Shown here: one piece after another, positions 12,214 to 20,772 of the stretch
Layout of the letters: every line of letters starts with the position of its first letter
How positions within the stretch are numbered: the first letter of the stretch is position 1
NCBI GenBank assembly: GCA_964587105.1
Contig: CAZPKG010000008.1
Span: 62,001-126,000, forward strand
Origin: JABWCQ01 sp964587105
GTDB taxonomy: Bacteria; Electryoneota; RPQS01
Reading direction: 5' to 3'
Length of the DNA stretch: 64,000 nt
Position numbers and translations under genes: made by a program
The notes under the pieces: generated by a model
The model's input: the letters and a program-made list of their open reading frames with translations, nothing else
Database searches by the model: none
Told to the model about the DNA's origin: nothing

Positions 12214-13865
12214 CGGTCAATCTCCGGAATTACGACGTCCAAACTGCCGAGAATTGAAACCACGTCTGCCACGCGCGTGCCGGGAATCAACTGCTCAACA
12301 ACTTGCAAATTTGCGAAGGACGGTACGCGAACCTTAAGACGGTAAGGAACCTGCGAACCATCCGCTATCAAATACCAACCGATAATTCCACGCGGACCTT
12401 CCGTTACAGAATAGTACTCGCCTGCGGGAACCTTAAATATCTTGGGAACTTTGGAACGAACCGGGCCGTCTTCGAGCTTCAGCAGAGCCTGCTCGACCAG
12501 ATTCACGCTCTGTTCGAGTTCAGCCATGCGCACGCGCGAACGGCTAAGGCAGTCGCCGCCTTTGTCAACGGGAACTTTCCATTCAAGTTCTCTATACAAT
12601 TCGCAATACGGCTCGTCACGGCGGACGTCGTAATCAACTCCCGCTCCGCGCAAGCACGGTCCGCTCACGCCATATTCGACGGCCTGCTCTGGCGAAATCC
12701 TTCCGACCTTATCCGTGCGCATCAAGAATATCTCGTTGCCGATCACCAGCTTGTCGTATTCAACGAGACGGTTGCGCATGTCCTTCATCAACTCAGAAAC
12801 CTCAGCTGAGAAGGTACTGTAAACATCGTTACGCACGCCGCCTGCAACAATATAGGAGGTCATCATACGCTGACCGGTCGCACGTTCAAATATCGTGAGA
12901 ATGCGTTCCCGGTCTTCAAAGCAATAGAGGAACGGCGTAATCGCGCCCAAGTCGAGCAGATATGTGCCAAGCCAAACAAGGTGGCTGGCGATACGGCTCA
13001 ATTCGCCCATGATGACCCGTAAGGCCTCGGCGCGAGGCGTCGATTCGATTCCCGTTGCAGTCTCGAGCAAGCGTGCGAAGCCCCAATTGTAGTTGGGAGG
13101 AGACAAGTAGTCCATGCGATCTGTATAAGGCAGAAGCTGCACGTACTGCTTCTTTTCGGCAAGTTTCTCCGTGCCGCGATGACTGTAGCCGAGGTGGCAA
13201 CGTCCGCCCAGCACGGTCTCCCCTTCCACATGCAACAAGATTCGCAGCACGCCGTGGGTGGACGGATGCTGTGGTCCCATGTTGAGGAAGAAGTCACTTC
13301 GCGTTCCCGAACTCTGGCCAAGCTTCATTGCGGCCTGAACATCAAGTTCGGGAATCTCAACGGTGTCTTCAGGGATGACGATCGGTGCGCCGTGAAAATC
13401 TTTGCGAAGCGGATGAAAATTCGTGAAATGCGGCAGCAGCAACGGGCGGAGGTGCGGGTGGTCGATGAAGTTTACACCGAACATGTCAAAAATCTCGCGC
13501 TCGTACCAATCGGCGCCGCCGTAAACTGTCGTCAATGTCGGCAGTGCAGCGGTTTCCCGATCGGTTTTCACGCGCAGTTTGACTCGCGGACCTTCATTGT
13601 CGGCCTTAAACAAGTAAAGCACTTCAAACTCCGGCTGCCGATCGACTCCGACCAGCGATTCCAGAGAGAAGTGCTCTTGCTTCAGGATGCTCGCAACCGC
13701 GCAAAGACTCTGTGGAGTCACTTGCGCGTCCACGTCCATTCCCGACTTTGAATATTCCAGACTGCTAACTTCGGTCGCCCCGGCTTTGCGCAACCTCTCG
13801 ATCAACTCGGGGTACGCCGCCTTCTGTTCCGCCACAGGTTCAACTGCTTCAGGCTCGAGTGGCAT
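12210..13865 (-). CDS. nuoCD: Fused complex I subunit NuoCD
   Basis: A 551-residue fusion of the 30-kDa NuoC domain (about residues 15-170, ending in the HPHLRPLLLPHF region) with the 49-kDa NuoD domain. NuoD begins near residue 187 with FFLNMGPQHPSTHGVLR and ends in a GSLDVVIPEIDR tail. NuoD forms the quinone site with NuoB. The nickel-ligand cysteines of related hydrogenase large subunits are absent, so this is a complex I and not an Ech/Mbh hydrogenase. It overlaps nuoB by 17 bases and has a good ribosome site (AGGAAG) before ATG 13865. Confidence 0.96.
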   Translation of the reverse strand: MPLEPEAVEPVAEQKAAYPELIERLRKAGATEVSSLEYSKSGMDVDAQVTPQSLCAVASILKQEHFSLESLVGVDRQPEFEVLYLFKADNEGPRVKLRVKTDRETAALPTLTTVYGGADWYEREIFDMFGVNFIDHPHLRPLLLPHFTNFHPLRKDFHGAPIVIPEDTVEIPELDVQAAMKLGQSSGTRSDFFLNMGPQHPSTHGVLRILLHVEGETVLGGRCHLGYSHRGTEKLAEKKQYVQLLPYTDRMDYLSPPNYNWGFARLLETATGIESTPRAEALRVIMGELSRIASHLVWLGTYLLDLGAITPFLYCFEDRERILTIFERATGQRMMTSYIVAGGVRNDVYSTFSAEVSELMKDMRNRLVEYDKLVIGNEIFLMRTDKVGRISPEQAVEYGVSGPCLRGAGVDYDVRRDEPYCELYRELEWKVPVDKGGDCLSRSRVRMAELEQSVNLVEQALLKLEDGPVRSKVPKIFKVPAGEYYSVTEGPRGIIGWYLIADGSQVPYRLKVRVPSFANLQVVEQLIPGTRVADVVSILGSLDVVIPEIDR

Positions 13866-14379
13866 TTGTACTTCCTGACTTTATTCTTTCCTGCAGCTCC
13901 AAGATTGCGTGTATCAACGCTTCCGGTCTCGGAGGACATCCCGGCACAAATATATCTACCGGAACAATCTTCTCTACGCCTTGCAGAACTGCATAGTTAT
14001 CGTCTTGATCAAACGGTCCGCCGCAAATCGCGCAGGAACCGAGCGCGATCACCCATTTGGGCGACGGCATTTGATCATATAATCGCTTAATAATCGGCGC
14101 CATTTTGAGATTCACCGTGCCCGCAACGATCATCAGGTCTGCTTGGCGGGGTGAATTGCGGAACACGCCTGCGCCGAAGCGGTCCGTGTCGTACCGACTC
14201 GCCGATGCGGCCATCATTTCGATAGCGCAACAGGCGATTCCAAACGTCAAAGGCCACAGCGAATTGGCGCGCGCCAAATCCAGCGCCTTTTGCAACGGCA
14301 AAAACTGCACAATCGGCGGAATATGTTCTGTGTCCGCGCCGGTTTCTTCGTGGCTTGTATTCTCGAGAGATTCGCTCAT
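13849..14379 (-). CDS. nuoB: Complex I subunit NuoB (N2 cluster)
   Basis: A 176-residue subunit holding the terminal N2 [4Fe-4S] cluster, with ligands C50, C51 (GIACCAIEM), C116 (GSCAICGG) and C148 (VPGCPPRP). The start chosen is ATG 14379 (MSESLENTS), which has GGGAG five bases upstream; an in-frame start four codons earlier would place that site inside the gene. It begins just after the nuoA stop. Confidence 0.96.
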   Translation of the reverse strand: MSESLENTSHEETGADTEHIPPIVQFLPLQKALDLARANSLWPLTFGIACCAIEMMAASASRYDTDRFGAGVFRNSPRQADLMIVAGTVNLKMAPIIKRLYDQMPSPKWVIALGSCAICGGPFDQDDNYAVLQGVEKIVPVDIFVPGCPPRPEALIHAILELQERIKSGSTNATRA

Positions 14380-14381
14380 CG

Positions 14382-14744
14382 TTACTCCCATTCCAGCACT
14401 TTCTTTTTCAGAGCATAAACCAAAGATAGACTCAAGATTATCAAAAAGGCGCCGACCTCAAGCACCGGCAACCAACTGTCCCATGAACGGAGAATCACGA
14501 CGCACGGTACTATGAACGCGGTTTCAACATCGAATGCCATGAACACAAGCGCATAGATGTAGTAATGTGCGCGAACCTGTACCCAGGCTTCGCCGATAAT
14601 CGGCTCGCCGCTTTCATACGTATCGCCACGGAAGCGGCCTTTGCTTCGCGGAGAAATCAAATACGGCAACAGCACGAGAAAGGCGCCAAACGCCAGCGTG
14701 CCGATGCCCATTGAAAATGGTAGAATGTTGTAAAGTTGTTCCAT
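14382..14744 (-). CDS. nuoA: Complex I subunit NuoA
   Basis: A 120-residue three-helix subunit with the family marks YESGEPIIGEAWVQVRAHYY in the loop after helix one and FMAFDVETAFIVPCVV in helix two. Its ATG overlaps the last base of the nfnB stop (TAATG). The whole nuo block is therefore translationally joined to the transhydrogenase genes ahead of it. Confidence 0.95.
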   Translation of the reverse strand: MEQLYNILPFSMGIGTLAFGAFLVLLPYLISPRSKGRFRGDTYESGEPIIGEAWVQVRAHYYIYALVFMAFDVETAFIVPCVVILRSWDSWLPVLEVGAFLIILSLSLVYALKKKVLEWE

Positions 14745-16180
14745 TAGCTGGCCTGCACCTGTTTTGCAGGCAGATTCATTAGATATTCATGCATCGCCGA
14801 GGCAGCCTTACGGCCCGCGCCCATTGCAAGAATAACGGTTGCCGCACCACTCACGATATCGCCGCCGGCATAAACGCCGCGCTTGCTTGTCGCATTGGTG
14901 TCGGGATCGACCTTGATCGTTCCCCATTTTGTCAATTCAAGGTCGGGAGTTGCTTTGGTCAGTATCGGGTTCGGCGCATTGCCGACCGCAACGATTACGG
15001 CATCGCATTCGAGATTAAACTCGCTGCCTTTGATTTCGACCGGTTTGCGGCGGCCAGATGCATCGGGTTCTCCGAGTTCCATGCGAATGCAGCGAATGGC
15101 CTTCACGCGGCCATTCTCATCGCCGATGACTTCCACCGGATTGCAGAGCAAGTTGAACTCGATTCCTTCCGCTTTCGCATGATGAACTTCTTCTTTGCGC
15201 GCAGGTAACTCATCTACAGAGCGGCGATAGACGAGCGATACACGAGCCTGATTCAAACGTTTCGCGACACGGGCCGAGTCCATCGCTGTATTGCCGCCGC
15301 CGACTACGACAGTGTGCTTGGCGTGCAGCACAGGCGTATCAAATTCCGGGAAACGATCCGCACCAAGCAGATTGATGCGCGTCAGGAATTCGTTGGAGCT
15401 GAACACACCGATTAGGTTCTCGCCCGGAACGCCGAGCATTTTGGGCAGACCTGCGCCCGTGCCGATGAAGATCGCGTCGTACCCTTCGGCGAAGAGTTCA
15501 TCTAATGTTACCGTGACGCCGATGACGACGTTGTAAACGAATTTCACTCCGAGTCGTTCGATGTATGCGATCTCGGACTTAACAATTTCGCGCGGCAGCC
15601 GAAACTCAGGAATCCCATAGGCCAAAACTCCGGCGGGACGATGCAGCGCTTCAAAGATGGTTACGTCATGGCCGAGTTTAGCCAAATCGCCCGCAACGGT
15701 CAACCCTGCGGGACCTGATCCTGCGATGGCGATTCGACGGCCTGTGGATTCAACGACTTCACGCGTCGTGATGGTGCGGTGAGCACGTTCCCAGTCGGCA
15801 ACAAATTTCTCGAGATTGCCGATGGCTACGGGATCGTGCTTGATTCCTTCGATGCATACGGCCTCGCACTGCTCTTCCTGCGGGCACACGCGCCCACAGA
15901 CGGCGGGAAGTGAGTTGGTCGTGCGCAAAGTATCTGCAGCGTCTTGATATCTGCCTTCACGAACTTCGCGAAGGAATTTCGGGATGTTAATGTTGACTGG
16001 ACACCCAGCGACGCATTTCGGATTCTTGCAATCGAGGCAGCGTTCGGCCTCGGCGCGCGCCATTTCCTCCGTGTACCCCAACGGCACCTCGTCAAATCCT
16101 TTGACGCGCTCCATGGGGTCGCGTTCGGGCATGGGCGTGCGCGGCGGATGCGCCTTAAGATTACGCTTCTGCTCGGACAT
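14744..16180 (-). CDS. nfnB: NfnB-like / GltD-like FAD-NADPH iron-sulfur subunit
   Basis: A 478-residue protein of the glutamate-synthase-small-subunit / SudA / NfnB family. The N-terminal domain carries two [4Fe-4S] clusters: C48, C51, C56, C60 (CLDCKNPKCVAGC) and C95, C99, C105, C109. An FAD Rossmann fold starts near 148 (IAIAGSGPAGLTVAGDL) and a second nucleotide fold near 290 (VVVGGGNTAMDSARVAKRL). No glutamate synthase large subunit is present. Pairing with the NfnA-like gene, which it overlaps by 20 bases, indicates the bifurcating NADH-dependent reduced ferredoxin:NADP+ oxidoreductase or the related sulfide dehydrogenase rather than ammonia assimilation. Confidence 0.9.
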   Translation of the reverse strand: MSEQKRNLKAHPPRTPMPERDPMERVKGFDEVPLGYTEEMARAEAERCLDCKNPKCVAGCPVNINIPKFLREVREGRYQDAADTLRTTNSLPAVCGRVCPQEEQCEAVCIEGIKHDPVAIGNLEKFVADWERAHRTITTREVVESTGRRIAIAGSGPAGLTVAGDLAKLGHDVTIFEALHRPAGVLAYGIPEFRLPREIVKSEIAYIERLGVKFVYNVVIGVTVTLDELFAEGYDAIFIGTGAGLPKMLGVPGENLIGVFSSNEFLTRINLLGADRFPEFDTPVLHAKHTVVVGGGNTAMDSARVAKRLNQARVSLVYRRSVDELPARKEEVHHAKAEGIEFNLLCNPVEVIGDENGRVKAIRCIRMELGEPDASGRRKPVEIKGSEFNLECDAVIVAVGNAPNPILTKATPDLELTKWGTIKVDPDTNATSKRGVYAGGDIVSGAATVILAMGAGRKAASAMHEYLMNLPAKQVQAS

Positions 16181-17030
16181 GTTTGATCATTTCATTAAGT
16201 TGACACTGATGCGCGTGCTCGACGGCTTCGTGCTCTTCGTTGACATACGAGCGGTTGCGCATCATCAATTCGTTGAAGTCCACGCCATGAATATCAAACT
16301 CCGGTCCTTCAACGCAGGCAAATCTTGTAACTTTATTAACCGTGACACGGCACGCTCCACACATGCCCGTGCCGTCAAGCATAATTGGATTCAGAGACGC
16401 GAGCCCAGGAATCTCCCATTGCCCCATCGTCTTGGCAGCGGCGCGCATCATCGGAACCGGGCCGACAGCGATGCCGTAGGAAAACCGCGTTCCGGCCTCA
16501 CACCAATTGTTTAGTACGTCAGTAACAAAACCTTTGGCGCCGAATGTGCCGTCATCCGTGCAGACTCGAACTTCGTCGCAGACATTTTCAAATTCATCTG
16601 TGAGAATCAGCAGATCTTTGGAACGCGCGCCGATGATTGCGTGCACTTTGTTACCACCGGCCTTGGCTGCTTTGGCAATCGGCAGCAACGGAGCGGTGCC
16701 AACTCCGCCGCCAATCACAATCAGGTTACCCCAATTGTGAATATGCGTGGCTTGTCCGAGCGGGCCGACGAGATCGAGAATGAAGTCTCCCGTCTTCAGT
16801 TGAGCAAATTCTTCCGTTGTCTTGCCGGCAACTTGAACGATTAAGCGAATCTGTCCACTGGTGGCATTGGTTTCGACGACGGTTAGCGGAATACGCTCGC
16901 CGTGATCATGCAATCTTAGAATGATAAACTGCCCGGCAGCGTGCTTTGTCGAAATACGAGGCGCTTCGACCCAGTATTCGTAAATCTTATCAGCAAGCTG
17001 GCGGGCAGAGTGAATTAAATATCCAGACAT
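16161..17030 (-). CDS. nfnA: NfnA-like FAD/NAD [2Fe-2S] subunit (SudB family)
   Basis: A 289-residue ferredoxin-NADP-reductase-fold subunit. An FAD-binding beta-barrel (about 1-100) is followed by an NAD-binding domain with LIVIGGGVGTAPLLPIAKAA near 105. The C-terminal [2Fe-2S] motif DGTGMCGACRVTV has a later cysteine in RFACVEGPEFD. That Asp/Cys motif is the NfnA signature; PyrK of dihydroorotate dehydrogenase has a different cysteine pattern. It starts four bases after korC. With NfnB it would shuttle electrons among NADH, NADPH and ferredoxin; direction cannot be read from sequence. Confidence 0.9.
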   Translation of the reverse strand: MSGYLIHSARQLADKIYEYWVEAPRISTKHAAGQFIILRLHDHGERIPLTVVETNATSGQIRLIVQVAGKTTEEFAQLKTGDFILDLVGPLGQATHIHNWGNLIVIGGGVGTAPLLPIAKAAKAGGNKVHAIIGARSKDLLILTDEFENVCDEVRVCTDDGTFGAKGFVTDVLNNWCEAGTRFSYGIAVGPVPMMRAAAKTMGQWEIPGLASLNPIMLDGTGMCGACRVTVNKVTRFACVEGPEFDIHGVDFNELMMRNRSYVNEEHEAVEHAHQCQLNEMIKHVRAEA

Positions 17031-17033
17031 ATT

Positions 17034-17606
17034 TTAGGCGACCGCCGACGCGAGTTCATCGCGAGGAACGGGTTTTGTTTTTTCAACCACTTCCCAGCCG
17101 GTACGAAACGCAAGCAGATTTTTCTCGATAGTACCGGAAGGGGCATTTCTTTCAATCGTGCGAATCATCTCGTCCAGCGGAATTGTTGACATCAAACGAC
17201 AGAAAATTCCGAGCGAAACGGCGCTTGTGTACACGGGTTTCTCGACCGCTTGCTTTGTGATTTGAATAATCGAAATTGGATAGATCATCTGCGGGCCGGG
17301 GCCGACTTTCGTGACAAGATTCGGATCCACAACGACGATGGAATCCTGCTTCAACTGTGTCGCGAAAAGATTCCAAGCGCCTTGAGCCAGACAAAGAAAG
17401 AAATCAATGCTGGTCAATCGCGGATAGCCGATCGGGTTCTTGTCGATCAGCACGTCCACACTGGTCGGGCCGCCGCGAACCTGAGCAGTGTAGGTGGGGC
17501 TTTGTAGCGCATTCAATCCCATGTTGTGCGCCGCGAGGGCAACCCACTCACCAGCTAAAATGTTGCCTTGACCGCCGACGCCCGCGAAGCGAATTTCAGT
17601 TCTCAC
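17034..17606 (-). CDS. korC: 2-oxoacid:ferredoxin oxidoreductase gamma subunit
   Basis: A 190-residue gamma subunit opening with IRFAGVGGQGNILAGEWVA, the conserved G-x-G-G-Q-G nucleotide/CoA-side motif. A GTG at 17615 would overlap the GGAGG ribosome site; GTG 17606 sits eight bases after it and is preferred. It overlaps korB by 11 bases. With korD, korA and korB it completes the four-part enzyme that decarboxylates a 2-oxoacid to an acyl-CoA and reduces ferredoxin. Confidence 0.93.
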   Translation of the reverse strand: MRTEIRFAGVGGQGNILAGEWVALAAHNMGLNALQSPTYTAQVRGGPTSVDVLIDKNPIGYPRLTSIDFFLCLAQGAWNLFATQLKQDSIVVVDPNLVTKVGPGPQMIYPISIIQITKQAVEKPVYTSAVSLGIFCRLMSTIPLDEMIRTIERNAPSGTIEKNLLAFRTGWEVVEKTKPVPRDELASAVA

Positions 17607-18498
17607 TGGGCTCACCTCCGGCGCCTTCTCGTTTTGGCTTCATTGCTTCTGCTTCGGCAATTTTGCGCGAGGCGTCACGTACGCGCTCTTGTGCATGTTG
17701 CTGAAGCTTGTAAAAACTCTCGCAATATTCAGGTTTGTCCGTCACTTTATGCAGCACACCGATCGGATACTTGCCAATCTTCTCTTCCGAAGCCATCTTT
17801 TCCCATTTTGATAGCATTACAGCATTGGACGCGATGTGCTCGACCAATTCGGCAGGATCGGGATGCTGATTACGGCGTCCGTACTGCGTGTGGCAATTCG
17901 ACATCACTTCGATTACTGCAAAACCCTTATGCGCCATGCCGCCCTTTATTAGGCGTTCGAGATAAATCCCGTTGGCAACGTGTCCACGCGCAACATAAGT
18001 TGCTCCGGCGGCAATCGTCAATTGGCACAAATCAAATCCGGGATCAATATTGCCGTAAGGCGCCGTAGCTGCGCGTGCGCCGCCGGGAGTGGTCGGCGAG
18101 AATTGTCCGCCGGTCATGCCGTAGATCTCGTTGTTCACGATGATCATCGTAATATTGATATTGCGACGGCAGCTATGAATCAAATGGTTGCCGCCAATCG
18201 CCGCCGAGTCGCCGTCGCCGGCCATCACTACGACGTTTTTATCCGGCGCGGCCATCTTCAAGCCGGTCGCGAATGTCAAGGCGCGTCCATGAGTCGTGTG
18301 CAAGGTATTCATGTCCACATATCCGGGAGCGCGTGACGTGCAGCCGATTCCGGACACAAAACCAATTGTGTCCTGATTCCAGCCCAAGCTCTCCATCGCT
18401 CGGATTGCGGACTTCAACACAATGCCGATTCCGCATCCCGGACACCAGATGTGCGGCATCAGATCCTGCCGCAGCCATGTCGCATAATTAAAGGCCAC
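17596..18498 (-). CDS. korB: 2-oxoacid:ferredoxin oxidoreductase beta subunit
   Basis: A 300-residue thiamine-diphosphate subunit. It has WCPGCGIGIVLKSAIRAM near residue 18, the Mg/TPP motif GDGDSAAIGGNHLIH with later NNEIYGMTGGQ, and SNCHTQYGRRN, which supplies another cluster cysteine. GTG 18498 is chosen because GAGG lies six bases upstream; an ATG eight codons earlier has no such site and would add residues inside korA. The subunit looks like the 2-oxoglutarate type, but branched-chain 2-oxoacids cannot be excluded. Confidence 0.92.
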   Translation of the reverse strand: MAFNYATWLRQDLMPHIWCPGCGIGIVLKSAIRAMESLGWNQDTIGFVSGIGCTSRAPGYVDMNTLHTTHGRALTFATGLKMAAPDKNVVVMAGDGDSAAIGGNHLIHSCRRNINITMIIVNNEIYGMTGGQFSPTTPGGARAATAPYGNIDPGFDLCQLTIAAGATYVARGHVANGIYLERLIKGGMAHKGFAVIEVMSNCHTQYGRRNQHPDPAELVEHIASNAVMLSKWEKMASEEKIGKYPIGVLHKVTDKPEYCESFYKLQQHAQERVRDASRKIAEAEAMKPKREGAGGEPSEN

Positions 18499-19618
18499 GA
18501 TATACCTCGCGAATCTTGTCAATCACTTGTTGCGGTTCAATCGGCACACCGCCGACGCAATTTACTCCATGAAGCTGGACGTCACGGCGCATGGCGGCGC
18601 GCTCAACTTCGCCACGCAGCATTCCCATGTTCATTTCAGGCACGATAACAGCGCGCATCTTGTCAACCAAGTCGCGTACGGTTGCAGTGGGGAATGGCCA
18701 GAAGGTGATTATGCGCATCAGGCCGGCTTTGATCCCTTCGGAGCGTGCGATGTCAACGGCTTCCTTTGACGCGCGGCCCGGAGAACCAAACGTAATCAAG
18801 GCGATTTCGGCGTCTTCAATTCGATAATAGTCGTTGCGCTCGATATCTTTTTGCTTGAGTTCGATCTTATTCACCAAGTGCTCTATGCCGCGTTGAATGA
18901 TCGCCGGAGTCGTGGTTGCGAAACCGCGCTCGGTGTGAGAAAGGCCGGTGATGTGAATGTGCTTGCCTTGATAGAAATCATGGAACGGGCGGAAGCTATT
19001 CGCTCCGTAACGTTCCTGATACCATGCGCGCGGATGAATCGGACCGAGATCGTCATCCGTCGGAATGTCAAAGCTCTCGGTCGTATGCGCAATGACTTCA
19101 TCTATCAGCAACATCACGGGCGTGCGGTAGGCTTCGGACAAATGAAAAGCACGAACTGTTTCGCGATAGACTTCCGCCGGATAACCGGGTGTCAAAGCAA
19201 TCATAGAGTGATCGCCGTGAGTTCCCCAGCGCGCCTGCATGATATCAGATTGCGCTGGTGCGGTCGGTGCGCCGGTGGACGGTCCACCACGCTGCACGTC
19301 CACGATTACACACGGCGTCTCTGACATGATGGCGTAACCAATGTTCTCCTGCTTAAGCGAGAAACCGGGGCCGGACGTCGCGGTCATAGCTTTACAGCCG
19401 CCCAATGAGCCCCCGACGACCGCTCCCATCGCGGCAATCTCATCTTCCATTTGCAGAAAGACGCCGCCGGTTTGTGGAAGCCTGAGCGAGAGTAATGCGG
19501 CTATCTCTGATGACGGCGTAATCGGATACCCAGCATAAAAATTACACCCTGCGCGCAAAGCCGCTTCGGCAATCGTCTCGTTGCCAGCCCAAAAAACGCG
19601 GTCTTTGTTATGTGTCAC
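18488..19618 (-). CDS. korA: 2-oxoacid:ferredoxin oxidoreductase alpha subunit
   Basis: A 376-residue alpha subunit with AGYPITPSSEIAALLSLRLP near residue 28, the MEDEIAAMGAVVGGSLGG stretch and TSGPGFSLKQENIGYA, all part of the pyrimidine-binding domain. The start is GTG 19618, overlapping the korD stop (GTGA) and preceded by GGAGG. The neighbouring delta, beta and gamma subunits make this a Kor/Vor-type enzyme, distinct from the fused pyruvate enzyme further down the same operon. Confidence 0.93.
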   Translation of the reverse strand: MTHNKDRVFWAGNETIAEAALRAGCNFYAGYPITPSSEIAALLSLRLPQTGGVFLQMEDEIAAMGAVVGGSLGGCKAMTATSGPGFSLKQENIGYAIMSETPCVIVDVQRGGPSTGAPTAPAQSDIMQARWGTHGDHSMIALTPGYPAEVYRETVRAFHLSEAYRTPVMLLIDEVIAHTTESFDIPTDDDLGPIHPRAWYQERYGANSFRPFHDFYQGKHIHITGLSHTERGFATTTPAIIQRGIEHLVNKIELKQKDIERNDYYRIEDAEIALITFGSPGRASKEAVDIARSEGIKAGLMRIITFWPFPTATVRDLVDKMRAVIVPEMNMGMLRGEVERAAMRRDVQLHGVNCVGGVPIEPQQVIDKIREVYRGL

Positions 19619-19887
19619 GCCGCACCTCCTGCCGCGGGTTTATTCTTGCCTTCAGCGAAGACGCTGATAGCAAAATCGGGACATTCCGCTTCGCAGATGC
19701 CGCATCCATTACATGCTTCCATATCCGCCACCTTCACGATCGAGCCTTCCCAGCGATCAGGCGATTCCACCATTGCCAGTGTTTTTGTCGGACACAAGTC
19801 AACGCAGATGCGGCAGCCTTTGCACCACGTTTCGTGCACCAACAATTTGAATTGCCCGTTCGCAGAGACTGTCTCCACGAGGCTCAT
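19615..19887 (-). CDS. korD: 2-oxoacid:ferredoxin oxidoreductase delta subunit
   Basis: A 90-residue dicluster ferredoxin subunit with ligands C22, C25, C28, C32 (CKGCRICVDLCP) and C59, C62, C65, C69 (CNGCGICEAECP). ATG 19887 (MSLVETVSANG) has AAGGAG seven bases upstream; the longer frame upstream has no such site. It is the first gene of the 19-gene operon, and the CRP/FNR-like site lies 40 bases ahead of it. Confidence 0.93.
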   Translation of the reverse strand: MSLVETVSANGQFKLLVHETWCKGCRICVDLCPTKTLAMVESPDRWEGSIVKVADMEACNGCGICEAECPDFAISVFAEGKNKPAAGGAA

Positions 19888-20257
19888 AACTTCTCCTTCG
19901 TATATCAGACTGAAGCAGTCAACTTTTGTGAATGATTTCACACACTCGTTTGAGCCAACTGCGCATTTTCAAGCTGTTATCAATGTACCAAGCATGCTTG
20001 GGAGTTGCAACCGTTTGTAGCAATGTTACAGTTCATCTGTGCAGTCCGTAATCATTGAAAAGTATCGAGAATGTTTAGCTTTATAATCGGATAGCAATTA
20101 GCATATTCTGATTTTCGTGAGGCATTCCCCAAAAAAGGATGTTTTCCATTCCTCCTTATCGCACGGTAAAATCACGATTGAGATTGGGCCCCAGAAACTG
20201 ACAAGTTAAGTCGAATTTAGAGGTTAGGGGTCATTTTGACTTGATAGGACCGCGCTC
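19888..20257. other. Divergent regulatory region upstream of korD
   Basis: No gene is supported in this stretch. It contains the korD leader, a CRP/FNR-like site (19927-19942) and AT-rich sequence. On the minus strand a TTGACT and a GATATA occur near 19900-19922 but only about ten bases apart, so I do not call a promoter for korD. Confidence 0.5.
19927..19942. promoter_or_regulatory. CRP/FNR-family operator ahead of korD
   Basis: TGTGA-ATGATT-TCACA is a perfect match to the TGTGA-N6-TCACA palindrome of the CRP branch. It is centred about 47 bases before the korD start codon. Which family member binds is unknown. Confidence 0.6.
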
Positions 20258-20300
20258 TGTGCGTTTGTCACTTGACTTTGCGAGAGGCAATCACGATATT
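20258..20300 (+). promoter_or_regulatory. Promoter copy 1 with 22-bp upstream repeat
   Basis: TTGACT (20272-20277), a 17-base spacer and GATATT (20295-20300). The 22 bases at 20258-20279, covering the -35 box, recur exactly at 23350-23371. Confidence 0.6.
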
Positions 20301-20303
20301 TCT

Positions 20304-20319
20304 TGTGAATTTTTTCACA
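20304..20319. promoter_or_regulatory. CRP/FNR-family operator at a promoter start site
   Basis: TGTGA-ATTTTT-TCACA, the second perfect palindrome of this type. It begins four bases after the -10 box and so covers the predicted start of transcription, a position that would normally repress. Confidence 0.55.
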
Positions 20320-20523
20320 TTTTGAGATGACAAGAGTGTAGGGAGTTGCCTTGCGCAGCTCTGTGTGAAAGCTATGTCTGATACAAATGATATCTAAGAA
20401 AATTGAACCGTCGCAGGGACCGCAAATGCGCCCTTGTGACGGTCAAACCCACTGTCGGGCCTCGAGCCTGTTTATAATAAGAATCCCGTAGCGATGTAAA
20501 AGACGCTACGGGATTTCTCTTTC
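20307..20523 (+). ncRNA. Candidate small RNA with three hairpins
   Basis: No open frame of note lies between the promoter at 20272-20300 and the terminator at 20482-20523, giving a transcript of about 215 bases. Inside are a hairpin at 343-361 of kilobase 20 (GAGTTGC/GCAGCTC) and a long hairpin at 20403-20446, where ACCGTCGCAGGG pairs with CCCTTGTGACGGT apart from one G-U pair and one bulge. The terminator stem has 12 pairs. I recognise no known RNA family (6S, tmRNA, SRP and RNase P landmarks are absent). Confidence 0.45.
20482..20523 (+). terminator. Intrinsic terminator of the candidate RNA
   Basis: AATCCCGTAGCG (20482-20493) pairs perfectly with CGCTACGGGATT (20504-20515), followed by TCTCTTT on the plus strand. 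Confidence 0.65.
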
Positions 20524-20772
20524 CACTTGATTGGCATTGTGTGCGCTGTACTTATGGCTTTACAGTATGAAGAACCACTATCGCTTCTAATGATGCGAAT
20601 TACTGCAAAGGTATTTCATTTGCGGATTCCGCTTTCCACGGCGCAGAAGATTTTCAATCCCTGAGCGGATGCCTTTGTTTTCGGTAGATATTCCGAGCAC
20701 AAAGTTAAGTTACTTTTCTTTATGCACTCTAACCCGATTTGATCATGTGCAAGGACAATTGTAAGGCAGGTT

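Noticed and set aside
12210..13865. Membrane-bound hydrogenase (Ech/Mbh) instead of complex I
   Set aside because: The NuoD part lacks the CxxC nickel ligands of hydrogenase large subunits, and the full set of NuoA, H, J, K, L, M and N is present.
14744..16180. Assignment as glutamate synthase small subunit
   Set aside because: No large subunit is present, and the overlap with an NfnA-type gene inside a ferredoxin operon favours NfnB/SudA.
20081..20149. A 22-codon frame on the minus strand (MENILFWGMP...) behind AAGGAGG
   Set aside because: The ribosome site is only one base from the ATG, which is too close, and the peptide shows no recognisable feature.
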